From NCBI GenBank assembly GCA_016720835.1, contig JADKJW010000001.1, forward strand, positions 372,001-436,000: a DNA stretch of 64,000 nt, written 5' to 3'. Positions 40,049 through 49,765 of the stretch are shown piece after piece. Below the pieces are notes generated by a model that searched no databases, was not told the origin of the DNA, and saw nothing but the letters and a program-made list of their open reading frames with translations. Origin of the DNA: Ignavibacteria bacterium (GTDB taxonomy: Bacteria > Bacteroidota > Ignavibacteria > SZUA-365). The translations under genes were made by a program, and so were the position numbers. Position 1 is the stretch's first letter; each line of letters opens with the position of its first letter.

Positions 40049-41155
40049 ATGCGAAAGCTCGAAAAGGCGTTCACGTCCATGCTGTTCGGCGTCCTGCGCG
40101 TGTTCATCCGCGTGCGGAAGGTGGGCGCCGTGCCTCGCGCATCCGTGCGGCGCATTCTGGTGATCCGCCAGCACAACCAGCTCGGGGACATGCTCTGCGC
40201 GGTGCCGCTGCTGCGCGCGCTCCGCGCCACCTATCCCGGCGCGCATCTCGCGCTGCTCGCGCGGCCGCTCAACTGCGAGGTCCTGCGCGGCGCGGATTTC
40301 CTCGACGAGGTGATCGTGTACGACAAGCGCGAGTTCCTGCGCTCGCCCTTCGCGGTGTGGCGTTTCTCGCGCGCGTTGAAGAAGCGGAACTTCGATCTCG
40401 TGCTGTCCCCTTCCACCGTCTCCATGTCCGTCACCACGGATGTGCTCGCCTTCCTCTCGCGCGCGAAACGGCGCGTCGGCCCCGGCTCGCTGCACGGCAG
40501 GAAAAATGTGACCGATTTCCTGTACAACGTGAGGGTGGACCTGGACTGGTCCCGCGATCCCACCGCGCACCAGACACAGCGTAACATCGACCTGGCTTCC
40601 ATTCTCGTGCTCGAGGACGTCTCCCGGGAACTGACGCTGGGGCTCAGCGACGAGGACATTGCTCGCGGCCGCGAGCATCTCGATGCACGGCGCGGCACGC
40701 ATCCGCTCGTGATCGGCTTCCATCCGGGCGCGGCCAAACCCGCGAACCGCTGGGACGCCCTCCGCTTCGCGGAAATCGCCAACCGCTGCGCGGAGATCTA
40801 CGGCGCCTACATCGTCATTTCCTCGGGACCCGACGACGATGAAGCAGTGCGCGAGATGACCCTCAACATGCCGAACGAGTACATGCTCCTGACCACGCAG
40901 ATCCGCCACGTCGCGAGTGTCATCCGGCATTGCGACGCGTTTGTCACCAACGACACCGGCATCATGCATCTTGCGGCGGCCGCGGGCGCGCCGACCCTGT
41001 CGCTGTTCGGCCCCACCGATCCCCTCCAGTGGGCGCCGATCGGCCGGCAGCACCGTTTCATCCTGGGTCAGGGCGGCACCGTCGACAGCATTCCGGTCGA
41101 GAAGGTCTGGAACGTGCTCACCGCCATGCTCCACGACCGCGCGGCGAAGCTTTGA
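40049..41155 (+). CDS. Glycosyltransferase family 9 (heptosyltransferase-like)
   Basis: A 368-residue protein with two Rossmann halves of the GT-B fold. The N-terminal motif ILVIRQHNQLGDMLCAVPLLR matches the GT9 acceptor/entry signature (R-x-x-x-LGD). The C-terminal motif is VTNDTGIMHLAAAAGAPTLSLFGPTDP, the donor site of ADP-heptose:LPS heptosyltransferases. The central FHPGAAKPANRW is also typical. It most likely transfers a heptose or similar sugar to lipopolysaccharide core on the cytoplasmic face. The next gene starts 40 bases downstream. Confidence 0.92.
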   Translation: MRKLEKAFTSMLFGVLRVFIRVRKVGAVPRASVRRILVIRQHNQLGDMLCAVPLLRALRATYPGAHLALLARPLNCEVLRGADFLDEVIVYDKREFLRSPFAVWRFSRALKKRNFDLVLSPSTVSMSVTTDVLAFLSRAKRRVGPGSLHGRKNVTDFLYNVRVDLDWSRDPTAHQTQRNIDLASILVLEDVSRELTLGLSDEDIARGREHLDARRGTHPLVIGFHPGAAKPANRWDALRFAEIANRCAEIYGAYIVISSGPDDDEAVREMTLNMPNEYMLLTTQIRHVASVIRHCDAFVTNDTGIMHLAAAAGAPTLSLFGPTDPLQWAPIGRQHRFILGQGGTVDSIPVEKVWNVLTAMLHDRAAKL

Positions 41156-41195
41156 ACACGGATCCATTCACTCCGCTCCATCACGTCACCATCCC

Positions 41196-42758
41196 ATGCC
41201 TTTCAAAGACGCACCCCGTCTCGCCGCCATCGACATCGGCACGAATTCCTTCCACATGATCGTGGCCGCGGTCCGCGCGAACGGGACCTTCACGGTGCTC
41301 GGCCGCGAGAAGGAGGTCGTGCGCCTCGGCGAGGGCTCCACCGACATGAAGCACCTGAGCGACGCGGCCATCACGCGCGGCATCGCGGTGCTGAAGCGGT
41401 TCAAACTCATCGCCGAAAACCACGGGGCGGAGATCCGCGCCGTCGCGACGAGCGCCGTGCGCGAGGCCCTCAATCGCGAGGCCTTCGTCGAGCGCGTGCG
41501 CCGGGACATCGGCGTCGCGGTGGACGTGGTCAGCGGTTTCGAGGAGGCGCGCCTCATCTACCTCGGCGTGCTGCAGGCGCTCCCCGTCTTCCACAAGCGC
41601 GCGTTGCTCGTCGACATCGGCGGCGGAAGCACCGAGTTTCTGCTCGGCAAGGCGGGCGCCGTCCATTTCGCCAACAGCCTCAAGCTCGGCGCCGTGCGTC
41701 TGACCAACCGCTTTTTCTCCGGAAAAACGCTCCGGCAGAAGGACGTCGACGAATGCCGCACCTGGATCGCCGGCGCGCTGGATCCGGTGCAGCGCGACCT
41801 GCGCGGGCGCGAGATCGACATCGTCGTCGGCTCGTCGGGAACCATCCTGACGATGGCGTCGATGATCCACGCGACGCAGGGGCGGGACGTGGACGCCGAC
41901 GAGGGGGGCCTCGTCATCGCGAAAAAGGATCTGCGCAGAGTCGTCGCGGAATTGCTCGCCGCCGACACCACCGCGAAGCGCCGCCTCATTCCCGGACTCG
42001 ATCCCGCGCGCGCGGACATCGTCGTCGCGGGCGCGCTGCTGCTCGAGCGCGTGTTCGACTCGCTCGGCATCAAGGAGATGGTCACGTCCAAATACGCGCT
42101 GCGCGAGGGGCTGCTGCTCGACACGATCCAGAAGAAGTCCGGCGACGAGCGCGCCGTCGCGCGTCTGCGCGACATCCGCAAGGCGAGCGTGCGCGAGCTC
42201 ACCGAAACCTGCCGCGCCGAGCCGCGCCACGCCGCCGCGGTGACGCGCTACGCGCTCGAGATCTTCGACCAGACGCACGACCTGCACGGCCTCGGGAACA
42301 CGGAGCGCGAGCACCTCGAGGCGGCGGCCATGCTGCACGATATCGGGTACCACATCTCGCATTCGCTGCACCACCGGCATTCCTACTACATCATCCGCCA
42401 CGCGGAAATGCTCGGCTTCACCGAGGGGGAGAAGGAACGCATCGCCAACGTGGCGCGCTACCATCGGAAAAGCCATCCGCGGATCAAGCACGAGAACTTC
42501 GCGCCGCTGTCCGAGCGCGACAAGGACGTCGTGCGGAAGCTGTCCGCCATCCTCCGCGTCGCGGACGGACTCGACCGGCGGCACCGCGGCCTCTTCAACA
42601 CCATCCTCTGCCTGCAACGCGGGCGGACCATGGTGTTCCAGGTCGCCACCGCGCGGCACACCGACACCTCGCTCGAGCTCTGGGGCGCCGAGCGGCGCAA
42701 GGAGCTGTTCGAGGAAGTGTTCGGCCTCCACGCGGTGTTCGAACTCGCGCCGGCGTGA
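41196..42758 (+). CDS. ppx: Ppx/GppA-family phosphatase with HD domain
   Basis: A 520-residue protein. The N-terminal ASKHA fold has the phosphate-1 motif LAAIDIGTNSFHMIVA, AVATSAVREALNRE, the LLVDIGGGSTEFLLG motif and IDIVVGSSGTILTMAS. The C-terminal half is an HD-type domain (HLEAAAMLHDIGYHIS with HHRHSYYIIRH and RVADGLDRRHRG). This arrangement is exopolyphosphatase or guanosine pentaphosphate phosphohydrolase, so it acts on polyphosphate and possibly pppGpp. No polyphosphate kinase gene is adjacent. The start at 41196 is the first giving the family N-terminus. Confidence 0.92.
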   Translation: MPFKDAPRLAAIDIGTNSFHMIVAAVRANGTFTVLGREKEVVRLGEGSTDMKHLSDAAITRGIAVLKRFKLIAENHGAEIRAVATSAVREALNREAFVERVRRDIGVAVDVVSGFEEARLIYLGVLQALPVFHKRALLVDIGGGSTEFLLGKAGAVHFANSLKLGAVRLTNRFFSGKTLRQKDVDECRTWIAGALDPVQRDLRGREIDIVVGSSGTILTMASMIHATQGRDVDADEGGLVIAKKDLRRVVAELLAADTTAKRRLIPGLDPARADIVVAGALLLERVFDSLGIKEMVTSKYALREGLLLDTIQKKSGDERAVARLRDIRKASVRELTETCRAEPRHAAAVTRYALEIFDQTHDLHGLGNTEREHLEAAAMLHDIGYHISHSLHHRHSYYIIRHAEMLGFTEGEKERIANVARYHRKSHPRIKHENFAPLSERDKDVVRKLSAILRVADGLDRRHRGLFNTILCLQRGRTMVFQVATARHTDTSLELWGAERRKELFEEVFGLHAVFELAPA

Positions 42759-42867
42759 CGAATGCAACAAAGTGCGCCTTGTTTCGTTCAATGCGAGAAA
42801 CCGGCGCGATCACCGTTCACACGCGTTTCCGAAACCATCCGACCACATAGATACAGGAGAGAGAGAG

Positions 42868-43620
42868 ATGAGACGTCAGGGACCACACCACGCACTTCAC
42901 GCCGCGCTGCTCGCCATCGTGCTCGCGGCCGCGCTTCTTCCTTCGGCACTCCGCGCGCAGGAACGACCGAACGGGCCGACCGGCGGCTTCGCCGGAGTGC
43001 ATCTCATGCTCGCGTTTCCGCAGGGCGATTTCAAGAGCAAGGTCAGCGACATCGGTTTCGGAGGCAATTTCGAGCTCGGCTACGCGCCGCCCGGGATGCC
43101 GATCGCGGCGGGACTGCAGCTCGGCTACGTCGTGTACGGCAGCAAGACCTACACCACCCAGTTCAGTGAATTCGTGCCGGTGTCCGTGGACGTGGATGTC
43201 ACGAACAGCATCGGACTCCTGCATCTGTTCGTGCGCATGATGCCACCCAAGGGCGACGTGCGGCCCTACGTGGAGGGACTCCTCGGAGGCAGCCTGTTCA
43301 GCACCTCGAGCACCGTGACGAACAGAAACACCAGCGAGGAAATCGCGGGCGACAACAAGAATTCCGACGTCGCCTTCAGCTACGGCGGCAGCGCCGGCCT
43401 CCTCATCCGCGTCTGGTCCGACAACACGAACGAGAACCAGCCCGTCAACATCTACCTCGACGCCCGCGTTCGCTACTTCTACGGCGGAAACGCGGAGTAC
43501 TACACGAACGCCGCGGTATCCCAGCAATCCGATGGCAGGGTGATTTTCGACAAGAAAAATCTGACCTCGTCCAAAACCGATTTCGTCACCGGACAGCTCG
43601 GCGTCACCTTCGCGTTCTGA
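42868..43620 (+). CDS. Outer-membrane beta-barrel protein
   Basis: A 250-residue protein. The ATG follows a strong AGGAGA site after ATAC. The signal peptide is MRRQGPHHALHAALLAIVLA. Repeated amphipathic strands follow (AGVHLMLAFPQGDFKS, GNFELGYAPPG, IAAGLQLGYVVYGS, IGLLHLFVRMMPP, RPYVEGLLGGSLF). The last residue is Phe in GQLGVTFAF, the typical barrel C-terminus. It resembles outer-membrane protein with beta-barrel domain (porin-like/OmpA barrel) proteins. A 10-bp hairpin follows. Confidence 0.8.
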   Translation: MRRQGPHHALHAALLAIVLAAALLPSALRAQERPNGPTGGFAGVHLMLAFPQGDFKSKVSDIGFGGNFELGYAPPGMPIAAGLQLGYVVYGSKTYTTQFSEFVPVSVDVDVTNSIGLLHLFVRMMPPKGDVRPYVEGLLGGSLFSTSSTVTNRNTSEEIAGDNKNSDVAFSYGGSAGLLIRVWSDNTNENQPVNIYLDARVRYFYGGNAEYYTNAAVSQQSDGRVIFDKKNLTSSKTDFVTGQLGVTFAF

Positions 43621-43650
43621 CCGCGCCGCGGTTCCGGACGGGCCTCTCCC

Positions 43651-43685
43651 GCGTCTCCCCTGCCATCTCGAGGCGGGGGAGACGC
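43651..43685. terminator. Hairpin between convergent genes
   Basis: GCGTCTCCCC (43651-43660) pairs with GGGGAGACGC (43676-43685) around a 15-base loop. It lies between the + strand barrel gene and the minus-strand lipoprotein gene. T's follow only loosely, so a bidirectional terminator is likely but not certain. Confidence 0.5.
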
Positions 43686-43692
43686 CGTCGTT

Positions 43693-44385
43693 TCAGCGGG
43701 ATGCGGAGTAGTCCTCGCGCAGTTCGCGCCCGATCGCGTCGCCGACGCGTCCCGCCGCATCGAGCACCGCGTCCTGAATCTCCTTTTCCGACATCCGAAA
43801 GAACTCGACCGCGTTCAACACGCTCACCGCAGTCCCGACGCCCGGGACGGGAACCACTCCGCCCGGCGTGCTGCGCAACGCGACGGAATGCCTTTCCGAG
43901 TAGTCCCACACGGTCTTCCCCGACCGGCGGTCCACGATGGTGCTGGAGGCCTTCACGTGCAGGTGCAGTCCCGTTGCGGACGACGTGATGTCGCATTCGT
44001 GGAGCAGCGTCTCGACAATGAACGCGGGGTCGTCGCCGACGGACGACACGGTGCGACCGCGCAGGTAGGTGGTGACGGTTTTTTCTATGCTCGCGGCAAC
44101 GGCGGTTGCGACACCAACCGGGCGCACAGCACGATTCAGTTTTTCCTGCGCCTCGCCGGAGAGCACCTCCGATCCGACCGTTGCAATGGCTTCCACCACC
44201 GGATTCCGTCCAGGCGCAGGATCGGAAATTCTGAGACGCACCACGGAGGAGCCGGACTCCACCAGCGGCTGGTAGAGAAACGTCGCTCCCGTCACATCCA
44301 CCTTCGCCAGTTCATTCGTGTGGCCGCAACCCATGGCCGCCGTGGCAAGGATGGCCAGCAGACAGAGTTTTGCCGCAGTCTTCAT
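43693..44385 (-). CDS. Predicted lipoprotein of unknown function
   Basis: A 230-residue protein. The signal MKTAAKLCLLAILATAAMGC carries a lipobox ending AMGC, so it is probably lipidated at residue 20. The body has no motif that I recognise; a basic/polar core runs from FLYQPLVESGSSVVRLRI through HLHVKASSTIVDRRSGKTVW, ending in RELREDYSASR. The SSTIVDRRSGKTVWDY pattern resembles proteins that monitor envelope state, but that is weak. The upstream 209 bases (44386-44594) contain nothing recognisable. Confidence 0.65.
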   Translation of the reverse strand: MKTAAKLCLLAILATAAMGCGHTNELAKVDVTGATFLYQPLVESGSSVVRLRISDPAPGRNPVVEAIATVGSEVLSGEAQEKLNRAVRPVGVATAVAASIEKTVTTYLRGRTVSSVGDDPAFIVETLLHECDITSSATGLHLHVKASSTIVDRRSGKTVWDYSERHSVALRSTPGGVVPVPGVGTAVSVLNAVEFFRMSEKEIQDAVLDAAGRVGDAIGRELREDYSASR

Positions 44386-44594
44386 CGCATTCTCCGAGTT
44401 TGTGAAGAAACCTCATTCCGCGAGCGCGGTGGAACAGACCCGTTTCCACTGAAACCTCGCGGAAAGGCCGGAATTCTCCAAATTCGAACGACGATCACTT
44501 CGGCTTCATGCGCACATGAGCGCGGTTTCCATTTCCTTCGAATCTGTCCACCGTGGCGGCCGGCTTTCAAACGCGCGGCGTCGACGTCGCGGCC

Positions 44595-45799
44595 TCACCT
44601 GATCAACAGGATAGTGCCCGTTTCCGTCCTGCCGTCGGCGATGAAGCGGTACACACAGACACCTGTGGGGACTGAGGGCAGCGGCGTAAATTCCACTGCA
44701 TGCGCGCCGGCTTCGTATTCACCCTCGGCAAGTGTGGCGATTTCTCTTCCGAGCAGAGAATACACGCGGAGAGACGCCCGCATTCTCGATGGGAGTGTGA
44801 ACGTGAACGTGCTGCTGTGGCTGAATGGATTCGGGTAGTTCTGCGCCAGTGTGGGCGTCTCCGAGAGGACAGGCTGGGCGTCGATAAGTTCGGAGAGCGG
44901 ACGGCGCCACAGCGAGGTGTAGGTACCTGCGAAAATATACTGAGGCGTAATGGCAATCGCGCGAATCGTGTTCGTTGGGATGTTGTCTGTAATGTTTTTC
45001 CAATTCCTTCCCAAGTCTGTGGAGAGGAAGAGACCACTGTGATAGGTACCGGCAAAGAGGTTGGAACCTGCCACGGCCAGGCAACCGATGAGATTGTCTG
45101 TGATGCCGTTGGAAGCGGCTTCCCAAGAGGTGTCGGTTTCGGACAACATGTACACCGCGTCACCAGTGCTGGCAAAAACACGGCCGGCGCACGATGCGAG
45201 TGCCGTCATGACTTGTGCAGATCCTTCCAGCCCGGAAGGAATGGACTTCCAACTCCTGCCGGAATCGAGCGAACGGTATACGCCTTCACCTTGGGTACCC
45301 AGGTATATTTCGATACTCGTACTGAGAATAGAATAGTAATCCATGTATACGGCTGAGCGCAATATCCCTGAGTCGGCACGTACCCACGTGATACCGAAAT
45401 CGGGTGACCGCCAGACGCCCTTGCGATGTGTGCCCGCCACCATCCCCCAGGAATCCACCAACAGGCAACTTGTTTGTTCTTCGAATTGCTTCGTGTCCGC
45501 TCCACCCATGTCTTGCCAAAATCACTGGTGCGGTACAGCCCATCACCCATCGCGGCATAGAGTGTATCGTGATACAGCGCCATGGTACTGACACCTTTCT
45601 TCATTGTTGAATCAGGTGGCAGCCAGGATTGTCCCTCATCGGGAGATTGAATGATACCTTTGGCCTCCTGGTAGCCGTACACTCGGGCGCCATGAGCGAT
45701 TACATACGTTGTCTTGTTGCTGTCGCATAGCAGCCATTGGGCTTGCATGAGTTGTATACATGCGCAAAGAAGTAGTGTCGAAATGAAAGACGTTTTCAT
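44595..45799 (-). pseudogene. BNR-propeller T9SS cargo protein with one frameshift
   Basis: The first part starts MKTSFISTLLLCACIQLMQ (signal peptide, ATG at 45799) and reads LYRTSDFGKTWV. At about 45505 the protein continues in another frame as GADTKQFEEQTSCLLVD, with further BNR motifs SPDFGITW, RSLDSGRSW and STDLGRNW. It ends in a T9SS domain (LAQNYPNPFSHSSTFTFTL ... PTGVCVYRFIADG) with stop at 44595. One base is missing at the junction. Joined, the protein is about 400 residues. The upstream subtilisin-like gene ends 15 bases before the start, so both are in one transcript. Confidence 0.7.
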
Positions 45800-45813
45800 C
45801 GCAGAGTCGAGCT

Positions 45814-48800
45814 TCACTTGTGTATGATGAAAATACCCGAAGCGGCTTCAGTGCCAACGCGCAGATTATACCCGTAGACGCCTGATATGAGGCCGCCTGG
45901 CAGACGGAAAGGAATGGTATACGTGCCGGCCGATTGGTGGCCATCGACGAGTACGACGACCTCCTCGCCTAGCATGGTATAGAGTTTCAGTGTGACGAAC
46001 TCGTCGCCCTTGAGCGTAAATCGAAATGACACACTCGTAGAAGCAGGATTTGGAAATATTGCCACCTGAATCGATGGGTCGAGGGGATGGTGTTGCGACT
46101 TCTGCTGTGCTGTGTCGAGCCACAGTTTCGGAAATATCGAGACCGATGGCCGCATCCTGTAATAGGCGGCTCGGAGTGCAAGTGCCGTGTGCATTTTCAC
46201 AACGCCGTATCCGGATGCTCGCATGTCGATGATCGCCTGCTCCATTCCAGCAGTGTCGAACTCAGCCATGCAGATGAGTTGCTGCAGCGCGATGATGCGT
46301 TTTGCGCATTCCGTGCCGGAATGCAATGAGCGTATATCCGCCACTATCAAGCGGGCAGCGTGGATGTCGCCCGCCTCGACAAATACGTTTGCCAAGGCTT
46401 CTCGAAACACTGCTTTTCGCGGCAGGTTAGTAGACACGCGTATCGCCTCTGATAAATAACTGCCAAGCCGCGTGAGATTGCTTCGCAGTGAATCGGGCTG
46501 CTTCACCCCATACGTCAGTTCTTCACGAAGGAGGTGATTTGTCAACACCGCAGTGCTCGTTTCGTCAGTGAAGGCAGAAAGCGCCTGCCCGACTACTTTA
46601 TAGGATGACAGGGGATCCTGAACGCGCCGAAAGGAGGTTGCCAACTTCAAAACGCTGTCCAGAGCTTGTCGAGTACCTGCCTGCAGTTTTAACAATCCGA
46701 AAGGGACCTGATTATTATGACGCAGCGCAACAGGCATTATGCTTCGAGCAAAGACAATCGATGTTCCGCACACCGGGTTACAGGCGGCATCCAGGGATTG
46801 ATTACAGAGCGCACTGTCGCACAGGATGGTATTGAGAAAGTTCAGCCCTCCGAAGAAACGCGTTTTCTGATCAAGATTTAACACGCCATAGGTTACTCCA
46901 TTACATTCCTCCTGCGGAGTTTCACCCCAGTAATTTCCCTTCAACCAGGCGAAGGAACTATCCCCGCTGATTACTCTCGCGACATCGGGATTCGAATGAC
47001 TGAACTCGTTCCAGTTCATTTCCTTGCTGTCCACAGGTGTATTGATCGTGGAGCAATCAGTAAGCACCGCCTGCGCGGAATATTCCGAGTATCCCCAGGT
47101 GCACGGCCCGTTGTTCCGGAATACGTTGTGCCCCAGCGTGTCCCCGGAATCGGGCCGCAGAATATACTGCGAGTGGTCAAAGCCGTTGATCCCGCGAAGC
47201 TCGTTCTCCGAAATGCAGTTCCGGTACAGATTCATGCCTCCGGTGTATCCCGTGCTCACACCCTGAAAGTTGTGAAATATGTTGTTCCCTGTGAGTATGC
47301 CGTCGCTCCCATTATTGGCAATCCCTGTGAACCAGCCACCGTACACGCAAGAACTGTCGATGCGGAGCCTTGAACGAATTGGCGGGCTTGATTGCAGAAA
47401 AACTCCGTCACCGGCCTTGTCGACGGTGGAATCCCGGAAAATGACGCAATGCGAGATGCGGTTCTCGATATTCGCGCAACCGTACACCTGCAATGCGCTC
47501 CCGTGCAGTGAGGAGTCGTTCGTGTAGATGTCCGCGATTGCGCAATGATCCAGGGCGATAGAGGCATCTGTCCCACCGATAAATATCCCTGACCATTGTT
47601 CCCTCCCACCGCCTTGCAGGAAGGATCCGCGGAAATTCGTGTATGTCGCAGACAATGAGCCGAACACGTCCATCGGCCCGCGAGTTGAATCGATCGAGCG
47701 GAACAGCATCGTTGCGGGGGTCACTTCCTCCCCCGTTACCATAACCGTTCCAGGGGCATATACGAGAAGATTCGGAATTCCGTCGATTGTACTTGCCTTC
47801 CGCACCTTCAATGAAGGCGAAGTGCCGGTTGAAACGACGATTGCCCGTAGCGAATCCGCGAAAACGAACTGTCCTGAGTCGAAAACGAGCGAGCCGTTGA
47901 TATTGATCGCCCTGCCGGAATCGAATGAGAGAATCCCACCTCTCAAGAAGGTGAGCTCTTCGCCATCTGCAATCTGCAAATCCGTGTTCCAGTGAATCCG
48001 CGCTTGTTCGATGCTTCCGCTCCCGCGAAATACCCCGGCTCCCGTAACGTTCAGGAACGCGCCGCTCTCGAAGCGGATCACCGACCTGGAAGTGTCGTTG
48101 GAGAACAAACGGAACACATTCGTCGTATCGACCGAGAGAGTGTCGGTCAAGCGGAGAGTGGATCCGTGCTCTATTTCCATTTCCACGTATCGTGAGTATG
48201 TATTCCAGTTCTCGAGCGCATGCTCTCCGCTTTCCGCTTCGAGCACGACACATTGGCCGGGGACCGCCTGGCGCAGCGCCGAATCGACGGTGGGATACAC
48301 GGAGGGGACGTAGAGATTCCGCAGGGCGCGAAAGGCATTCACTCTTCCCCAGCCGTATTCCCGATGCGGCAGTGTGTCCCCCATGGCGGGCAGCCGGTCA
48401 GCGCTGAGATGAAGTGTTGAACGGATTTGATGGAGCGTAAGCTCTTTATTCAATGAAAGTAATAATGCTACAACCCCGGTTACATGGGGTGCAGCTCCTG
48501 ACGTACCGTCAAAATAGCCGTCATAAGCGCCGCTCATGATTGTGGTTATTACCCTTGTAGGAGCCACGACATCAAGGCCATTCCCGTAGCTGCTCCCGTT
48601 CATAAATGAAACCCAACGCGATTGAAACTGTGTCCAATCAGAAACGGCGCCTACAGAAATCACAAGCGAATCTGAAGCTGGATACTCGAGTGAGTCTTTA
48701 TCACCATTTCCAGATGAAGCAACAAGAAGTATTTTATAAACACGAGAGGCCGAGTCGAGAGCTTCAGCAAGGTACGGAATACCGATGGAATCGCTATAGC

Positions 48801-49764
48801 TAAAACTCATATTACAAATTTTAGCGCCATTGAGCGCTGCATACCGAATGCATTGGGCGGCTGATGCTGCTGAAACACCGAGCGAATCATTTGTGACGTA
48901 CTTTAATGCCATCACCTTCACTCCGGATTTATCACCCCACCCACCCGCAATTCCGGCAATACCCTTATTATTGTTAGACCGCGCAGCAAAGATACCTGCC
49001 ACGCGTGTACCATGTCCTGCCGGTAAGGAGCCCGTTCCATCCTCCGGAATATTATCATTAGCGGCATAATCCCATCCGATCAGATCGTCTATTTTCCCAT
49101 TTCCATGGTTGTCAATTCCATCCAAATCTCCGCCCATCGAAACAGAATCGTAATCAGGCCTTCCATTTCCATTCCGATCCTCAAATGGATTTATCCACAT
49201 GCTGTTTACAAAATCCTCATGATCGTGTCTAACGCCAATGTCAATTACCGCCACCACAATCGAACTGTCGCCGGTAGAAAAATACCACGACTGCGGCACA
49301 GCGATTGTATCCAGATTGAATTGACCATTCCAATTCAACCCGCTGCCGACATAGAGAGGATCATCCGGTGTGCCGGTGATCTGTCCCGCAATGTCGAAGC
49401 CAACAAACACATATCGTTCGGACGCGTACAAATGGCTCAGAAGCGCGAACGCGTCAACGCCCTTTCGCAACGTAATGCAATGATAACCGCCGAACATTTC
49501 GCTTGAAACATCGTGTATTGATTTTCGGAATTCCTCCGGCCATTCAGCAATGTTTATTGAAAGCGGATTCTTCGGTTTGAGCACAACCCTATTCTCGAAT
49601 ATCGGGCTGTCACAGTTACCCGTACGTTGATACCATTTGCCGTTTTTATTGACATATTCGATGCCAGCAATATATCTGGTGGTATCCTGTCCGATTGCAG
49701 GCAACGTAGACAGAATGCATGCTGCAAGCAATCCGACGAATGTACTTTTCCAAAAGGAACACAT
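45814..49764 (-). CDS. Subtilisin-family (S8) protease with T9SS sorting domain
   Basis: A 1316-residue protein with a signal peptide (STFVGLLAACILSTLPAIG) and a propeptide. The S8 catalytic domain has Asp175 in VAVIDIGVRHDHEDF, His251 in GHGTRVAG, the oxyanion Asn353 in SSGNGD and Ser422 in FDGTSGAAPHVTG, so the triad is complete. An EF-hand-like loop (EDRNGNGRPDYD) follows near 195. The middle (about 490-1000) is a parallel-beta-helix-like region. The C-terminus is a T9SS domain (VAIFPNPASTSVSFRFTL ... SGVYGYNLRVG). It is less GC-rich than most of the window. It is likely secreted and surface-attached. Confidence 0.92.
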   Translation of the reverse strand: MCSFWKSTFVGLLAACILSTLPAIGQDTTRYIAGIEYVNKNGKWYQRTGNCDSPIFENRVVLKPKNPLSINIAEWPEEFRKSIHDVSSEMFGGYHCITLRKGVDAFALLSHLYASERYVFVGFDIAGQITGTPDDPLYVGSGLNWNGQFNLDTIAVPQSWYFSTGDSSIVVAVIDIGVRHDHEDFVNSMWINPFEDRNGNGRPDYDSVSMGGDLDGIDNHGNGKIDDLIGWDYAANDNIPEDGTGSLPAGHGTRVAGIFAARSNNNKGIAGIAGGWGDKSGVKVMALKYVTNDSLGVSAASAAQCIRYAALNGAKICNMSFSYSDSIGIPYLAEALDSASRVYKILLVASSGNGDKDSLEYPASDSLVISVGAVSDWTQFQSRWVSFMNGSSYGNGLDVVAPTRVITTIMSGAYDGYFDGTSGAAPHVTGVVALLLSLNKELTLHQIRSTLHLSADRLPAMGDTLPHREYGWGRVNAFRALRNLYVPSVYPTVDSALRQAVPGQCVVLEAESGEHALENWNTYSRYVEMEIEHGSTLRLTDTLSVDTTNVFRLFSNDTSRSVIRFESGAFLNVTGAGVFRGSGSIEQARIHWNTDLQIADGEELTFLRGGILSFDSGRAININGSLVFDSGQFVFADSLRAIVVSTGTSPSLKVRKASTIDGIPNLLVYAPGTVMVTGEEVTPATMLFRSIDSTRGPMDVFGSLSATYTNFRGSFLQGGGREQWSGIFIGGTDASIALDHCAIADIYTNDSSLHGSALQVYGCANIENRISHCVIFRDSTVDKAGDGVFLQSSPPIRSRLRIDSSCVYGGWFTGIANNGSDGILTGNNIFHNFQGVSTGYTGGMNLYRNCISENELRGINGFDHSQYILRPDSGDTLGHNVFRNNGPCTWGYSEYSAQAVLTDCSTINTPVDSKEMNWNEFSHSNPDVARVISGDSSFAWLKGNYWGETPQEECNGVTYGVLNLDQKTRFFGGLNFLNTILCDSALCNQSLDAACNPVCGTSIVFARSIMPVALRHNNQVPFGLLKLQAGTRQALDSVLKLATSFRRVQDPLSSYKVVGQALSAFTDETSTAVLTNHLLREELTYGVKQPDSLRSNLTRLGSYLSEAIRVSTNLPRKAVFREALANVFVEAGDIHAARLIVADIRSLHSGTECAKRIIALQQLICMAEFDTAGMEQAIIDMRASGYGVVKMHTALALRAAYYRMRPSVSIFPKLWLDTAQQKSQHHPLDPSIQVAIFPNPASTSVSFRFTLKGDEFVTLKLYTMLGEEVVVLVDGHQSAGTYTIPFRLPGGLISGVYGYNLRVGTEAASGIFIIHK

Positions 49765-49765
49765 C

